Positions 38,418-40,754 of a stretch of 40,754 nucleotides of DNA are shown one piece after another (within the stretch, counting starts at the first letter, position 1; each line of letters opens with the position of its first letter). Source of the stretch: a virus; the IMG/VR virus record IMGVR_UViG_3300032893_000925, positions 1-40,754 of that record. One strand, written 5' to 3'. Position numbers and translations under genes: made by a program. The notes under the pieces are model-generated. The model was not told where the DNA came from. It did no database searches and saw only the letters and a list, made by a program, of their open reading frames with translations.

Positions 38418-38590
38418 GCGAAACAACACTCACAATCAAAATCAACGAGGGCGAGGATGGATGGTTCGTAGCTGAGTGCATCGAGCTTCCGGGGTGCATG
38501 TCTCAGGGAAGAACGATCCGATCTGCGGTGCGGAACATCGCCGAAGCAATCAGGGCCGTGCTGTTAGTGCAGGACAGGGGTAAGCGATGA
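38414..38590 (+). CDS. HicB-like antitoxin-fold protein, 58 aa, no HicA partner
   Basis: MSETTLTIKINEGEDGWFVA followed by ECIELPGCMSQGRTIRSAV and a closing helix is the HicB N-terminal fold (partly degraded RNase H-like), which neutralises the HicA mRNA-cleaving toxin. No HicA-like frame lies next to it, and the usual DNA-binding C-terminal domain is absent. A solo HicB could block host HicA toxins or have another role. Both ends are junction repeats. Confidence 0.7.
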   Translation: MSETTLTIKINEGEDGWFVAECIELPGCMSQGRTIRSAVRNIAEAIRAVLLVQDRGKR

Positions 38591-38793
38591 ACGAAAAGAA
38601 TCTAATGCGATTTGGGTTATGTGTTGGCATCTTCGCCATAACATTCTGGATTCTCTTCTCGATCTACTTTGTCGAGATTCAACGGTGGTACTGCACTCAC
38701 ATCCAGAACTGCGGCTGCGGACAAGGATACAGGGCAATCTACCACGGTGCCAATCAAAAGATCACCTGTCAACCAGAGGACGGTAAGCGATGA
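38587..38793 (+). CDS. Membrane-anchored Cys-rich protein, 68 aa
   Basis: N-terminal membrane helix (FGLCVGIFAITFWILFSIYF, about 9-28) followed by a Cys-rich part (WYCTHIQNCGCGQGYRA; ITCQ). Probably inner-membrane with the Cys part outside. Ends EDGKR at a junction repeat. Unknown. Confidence 0.55.
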   Translation: MNEKNLMRFGLCVGIFAITFWILFSIYFVEIQRWYCTHIQNCGCGQGYRAIYHGANQKITCQPEDGKR

Positions 38794-38963
38794 CCCCAGA
38801 GTATCTAGCCGGACTCACCCCGCAGGAGATCGCCGGACTCTGCCTCATCACCATCGGCTTCCTGATGGGAGCGCCTGTCGGAGCGTACATCGAGCGAGTT
38901 CTGAATGCATTTGAAAAGCGCCTGCTCGAATCCACGAAACACAGGAGCGATGATCGTGGCTAA
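38790..38963 (+). CDS. One-helix membrane protein, 57 aa
   Basis: Start in the last junction repeat. One helix (IAGLCLITIGFLMGAPVGAY, about 14-33) with a charged C-terminal helix. The stop lies inside the start of the HTH gene. Unknown. Confidence 0.5.
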   Translation: MTPEYLAGLTPQEIAGLCLITIGFLMGAPVGAYIERVLNAFEKRLLESTKHRSDDRG

Positions 38964-39153
38964 CGCCAACATTCAGTTTCCGCCCATCATGACCCTGGAC
39001 CAGGCCGCAGCCTACCTCTGCATCTCTCCCGACACCATGTACAAATACGCGAACGCCGGAACCTTCCCAGGTTTCAAGCTCGGCAACCGCTGGCGCTTCA
39101 GGAAAGACGTGATCGACAAACGGATTCTGGAAATGCAGGAGAAAGGCAAGTGA
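38956..39153 (+). CDS. Excisionase-type helix-turn-helix DNA-binding protein, 65 aa
   Basis: The HTH_17/MerR-like fold is clear: MTLDQAAAYLCISPDTMYKY, then ANAGTFPGFKLGNRWRFRKD. The GTG at 38956 is eight bases after AGGAG; an ATG at 38950 sits too close to it, so the true start may be either. Such proteins act as excisionases or as simple regulators. No integrase is in the window. Overlaps the methyltransferase gene by GTGA. Confidence 0.75.
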   Translation: MANANIQFPPIMTLDQAAAYLCISPDTMYKYANAGTFPGFKLGNRWRFRKDVIDKRILEMQEKGK

Positions 39154-39803
39154 AGGCTCTCGACCTGTTTTGTGGTGCTGGAGGTGCGTCAATGGGACTG
39201 TACCTCGCGGGATTTGAAGTCACTGGCGTAGATATCAATCCGCAGGCGCGGTACCCGTTCCGGTTCATTCAGGCGGACGCCATGGAAGTGGATATCGCCG
39301 GCTTCGATCTCATCTGGGCGAGTCCCCCATGCCAGAGATATTCAGCCGGCGCGGCCAAGTGGGGCACGAGCGAAGATCACCCACACATGATACCCGCGAT
39401 TCGCGATCGTTTGATTGAAAACGGGGCGCCGTACATTATCGAAAACATCGTGCCGGCAGCTTCTCATCTTCGCGCTCCGATCATGCTTTGTGGGACGATG
39501 TTCGATCTCGGGGTGTTTCGCCATAGGTTGTTTGAAACCTCATTTTTCCTTCTGCAACCCGCACACCCGGAACATAAAGGAAAGATCGGCGATGGCAGGT
39601 ATCACACGGTCACGGGTCATGCCGGCGGAAGTTCAAAGCGTGACGGATGGAAAAACGGCGGTACAGCTGAGTGGAGAATTGCCATGGGAATTGACTGGAT
39701 GGTAGGTAACGAACTGGCTGAGTCTATTCCGCCAGCATTCAGCAAATTCCTGGCAGAACAATTCCTGAAACACAACGAGAACGTATGCGCCCAAAGAAGC
39801 TGA
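39150..39803 (+). CDS. Cytosine-5 DNA methyltransferase, 217 aa
   Basis: Motif I LDLFCGAGGASMGL (4-17), motif IV with catalytic Cys61 (SPPCQ), motif VI IENI (97-100) and FRHRLFE (123-129, motif VIII-like). The length of 217 aa is typical of small phage Dcm-type enzymes with a reduced target-recognition domain. It probably methylates phage DNA against restriction. GTG start overlapping the HTH gene stop. No restriction endonuclease is adjacent. Confidence 0.85.
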   Translation: MKALDLFCGAGGASMGLYLAGFEVTGVDINPQARYPFRFIQADAMEVDIAGFDLIWASPPCQRYSAGAAKWGTSEDHPHMIPAIRDRLIENGAPYIIENIVPAASHLRAPIMLCGTMFDLGVFRHRLFETSFFLLQPAHPEHKGKIGDGRYHTVTGHAGGSSKRDGWKNGGTAEWRIAMGIDWMVGNELAESIPPAFSKFLAEQFLKHNENVCAQRS

Positions 39804-40114
39804 TCCTCGTCCTCGATCCAGATCCCACCTCCCTGGGCATCACCATGTTCTCGCTCTCCGTCAACGGCTACAGAACCGTTGGCGCGCATACCGTGGCCCA
39901 GGCCCGCAGCATCATCGCCGAAAACCCCGTGGACACAATCCTCTGGATTCCGTGCGTCGAATACCACAACCTTATCGAAGAGTTCACTATCCCGTCCGTC
40001 ATGAAGTCCATGAAGCCGGAACTTCGAGGCATGGACAGGATCCTCGAATTTTTGAGGCTGGCGTGCGCGAAAAAACGTGGTCCCAAACCCGGCACCAGAC
40101 GCCCCCAAAAATGA
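39785..40114 (+). CDS. Receiver-like (pseudo-response regulator) protein, 109 aa
   Basis: KKLILVLDPDPTSLGITMFS, then NGYRTVGAHTVAQARSII, aligns with the start of response-regulator receiver domains, including the acidic pair (Asp11, Asp13). The strand that should hold the phosphorylated Asp reads DTILWIPCVEY, without an Asp at the right place, so phosphorylation is unlikely. The tail is basic (KKRGPKPGTRRPQK). It overlaps the methyltransferase by 19 bases. It may mimic a host regulator. Confidence 0.55.
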   Translation: MRPKKLILVLDPDPTSLGITMFSLSVNGYRTVGAHTVAQARSIIAENPVDTILWIPCVEYHNLIEEFTIPSVMKSMKPELRGMDRILEFLRLACAKKRGPKPGTRRPQK

Positions 40115-40377
40115 CTTACGCAAATCTGCAAAAGTATGGCAAACTATCTACGAGGTTTGCAAGCATGGCGAGTTGCACCAGTCAGCGGTTCTGGTTCATC
40201 GATCTCCGGAGCCTGGAGTTCGATCAGACGCCGCCACATCAGGCCAAGGCGTTCCGCTGCCCGGAATGCCAGGTCGAAGTGTTCCCTCAGAACGTGAGCC
40301 GCATCGAGTGCCTGTGCGGCGCCGAAGGCAATAAACAACACTTTTCAAGCGTGGAATTGGAAAGAAAGGCTGCGTGA
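40111..40377 (+). CDS. Zinc-ribbon protein, 88 aa
   Basis: The ATG at 40111 overlaps the previous stop (ATGA). A C-terminal zinc ribbon with CPEC and CLC (FRCPECQVEVF, then ECLCG) follows a basic N-terminal part. Possibly nucleic-acid binding. Unknown. Confidence 0.6.
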   Translation: MTYANLQKYGKLSTRFASMASCTSQRFWFIDLRSLEFDQTPPHQAKAFRCPECQVEVFPQNVSRIECLCGAEGNKQHFSSVELERKAA

Positions 40378-40640
40378 CCACCCTCCACCAGTTGCCGCTT
40401 TCCCACTTCGAGAATATGCAGTACGAGACGTTTGTGCCCACGGAAGAAGACTTGGAACGCGGGTTGTTCGCGCTGGTTTATGAATCGCTGCTCGACGATG
40501 GAACGCCGGATGAAAAGTCCGCCGCCCACATCATCCCGCTGAAAGGCGAATATCACACCATTCACGAATCGTGCTGGTGCGCACCGCGCTACACGAAGAA
40601 AGATGACACCGTTACCTACGAACACAACATGAGCCAGTGA
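40374..40640 (+). CDS. Hypothetical protein, 88 aa, GTG start
   Basis: GTGA overlap with the zinc-ribbon gene. Acidic, mixed fold, with CWC near the C-terminus (YHTIHESCWCAPRYTKK). Not recognised. Confidence 0.5.
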   Translation: MTTLHQLPLSHFENMQYETFVPTEEDLERGLFALVYESLLDDGTPDEKSAAHIIPLKGEYHTIHESCWCAPRYTKKDDTVTYEHNMSQ

Positions 40641-40659
40641 GATAAGAAAGGAACGCCTC

Positions 40660-40754
40660 TTGAAAAAACTGCTCGTTCTCTCCGACAACCCAAACGGAAC
40701 CACCGGACTCGGACACATCGCCAAAGACATCGTGGACCGCATCGACCTGTTCAT
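40660..40754 (+). CDS. Start of a possible glycosyltransferase, cut by window edge
   Basis: TTG start after GAAAGGAA; only 31 codons are visible. KKLLVLSDNPNGTTGLGHIA resembles the first strand and Gly-rich loop of GT-B glycosyltransferases found in phages (compare SNSPWAGTGYG-type starts). The identification is tentative since almost all of the gene lies outside the window. Confidence 0.4.
   Translation, partial: MKKLLVLSDNPNGTTGLGHIAKDIVDRIDLF

Larger units (their letters stand above)
37952..38793 (+). repeat. Repeated gene-junction sequence GGTAAGCGATGA (four copies)
   Basis: Exact 12-base copies at 37952, 38406, 38579 and 38782. Each encodes the C-terminal GKR of one gene, its TGA stop and the overlapping ATG of the next. 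The genes around them are unrelated in sequence. Confidence 0.75.

Overview
The window is part of a tailed double-stranded DNA bacteriophage genome, most likely a short-tailed (podovirus-like) phage. Visible hallmarks are a large terminase, a portal, a scaffold-like protein, a gpT-like major capsid protein, an adaptor-like and a nozzle-like tail protein, and a set of long ejection-type proteins. I see no tail sheath, tail tube or tape measure. The host cannot be named from the sequence. Strong AAGGAG ribosome sites and TTGACA/TATACT-type promoters only say that it is a bacterium with an ordinary housekeeping sigma factor. No RNA polymerase, DNA polymerase, helicase, integrase, tRNA, CRISPR array or recognisable endolysin lies in the window, so the genome continues beyond both ends.

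Layout. Positions 1-21641 are read leftward (minus strand) and hold the virion genes. Read in transcription order from 21641 down they are: a small unknown protein, a putative small terminase, a 36-aa coupled ORF, the large terminase, two small membrane proteins (holin candidates), a Pro/Ala-rich protein, the portal, a small overlapping protein, a scaffold-like protein, an unknown, a putative decoration protein, the major capsid protein with hairpins after it, a GTG-start Cys protein, two small structural proteins, a nozzle-like protein, a small protein, an adaptor-like protein, four ejection-type proteins, a 53-aa ORF, and the first 274 codons of a PurD-like ATP-grasp enzyme that runs off the left edge. 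Positions 21642-22042 are a divergent control region with an array of TGAGTAC repeats. Positions 22043-40754 are read rightward and hold early and accessory genes.

The rightward region appears to be divided into transcription units by promoters at about 21966, 23487, 26757 and 31445. Two of these directly follow hairpin terminators. These promoters and the leftward one share an unusual design: a GC-rich inverted repeat sits in the spacer between -35 and -10 (imperfect at 31445), and several start transcription at or just before the first codon. Within the units, long rod-like inverted repeats (10-15 bp basal stems) lie between genes, and short hairpins, several with a TACG loop, sit directly upstream of ribosome binding sites. 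Together they look like a processing and stabilisation system for early mRNA, by analogy with the RNase III sites of T7. The most distinctive protein module is a von Willebrand A protein followed by an overlapping FtsK/SpoIIIE-type translocase (28842-30735), preceded by a protein with a C-terminal J-domain. Further right is a recombination cassette: a Cas4/RecB-like nuclease, a Sak4-like ATPase and an SSB-like protein, accompanied by two related mini zinc-finger proteins.

From about 36 kb rightward the genes become very short, overlap by ATGA or GTGA, and appear more GC-rich after about 36.8 kb. This arm carries duplicated gene-start sequences, a SAM methyltransferase, a secreted Cys-rich protein, several one-helix membrane proteins, a solo HicB-like protein, an excisionase-type HTH protein, a cytosine-5 DNA methyltransferase, a receiver-like protein without its phosphoacceptor, a zinc-ribbon protein and the start of a possible glycosyltransferase. 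It reads like an accessory, cassette-built arm.
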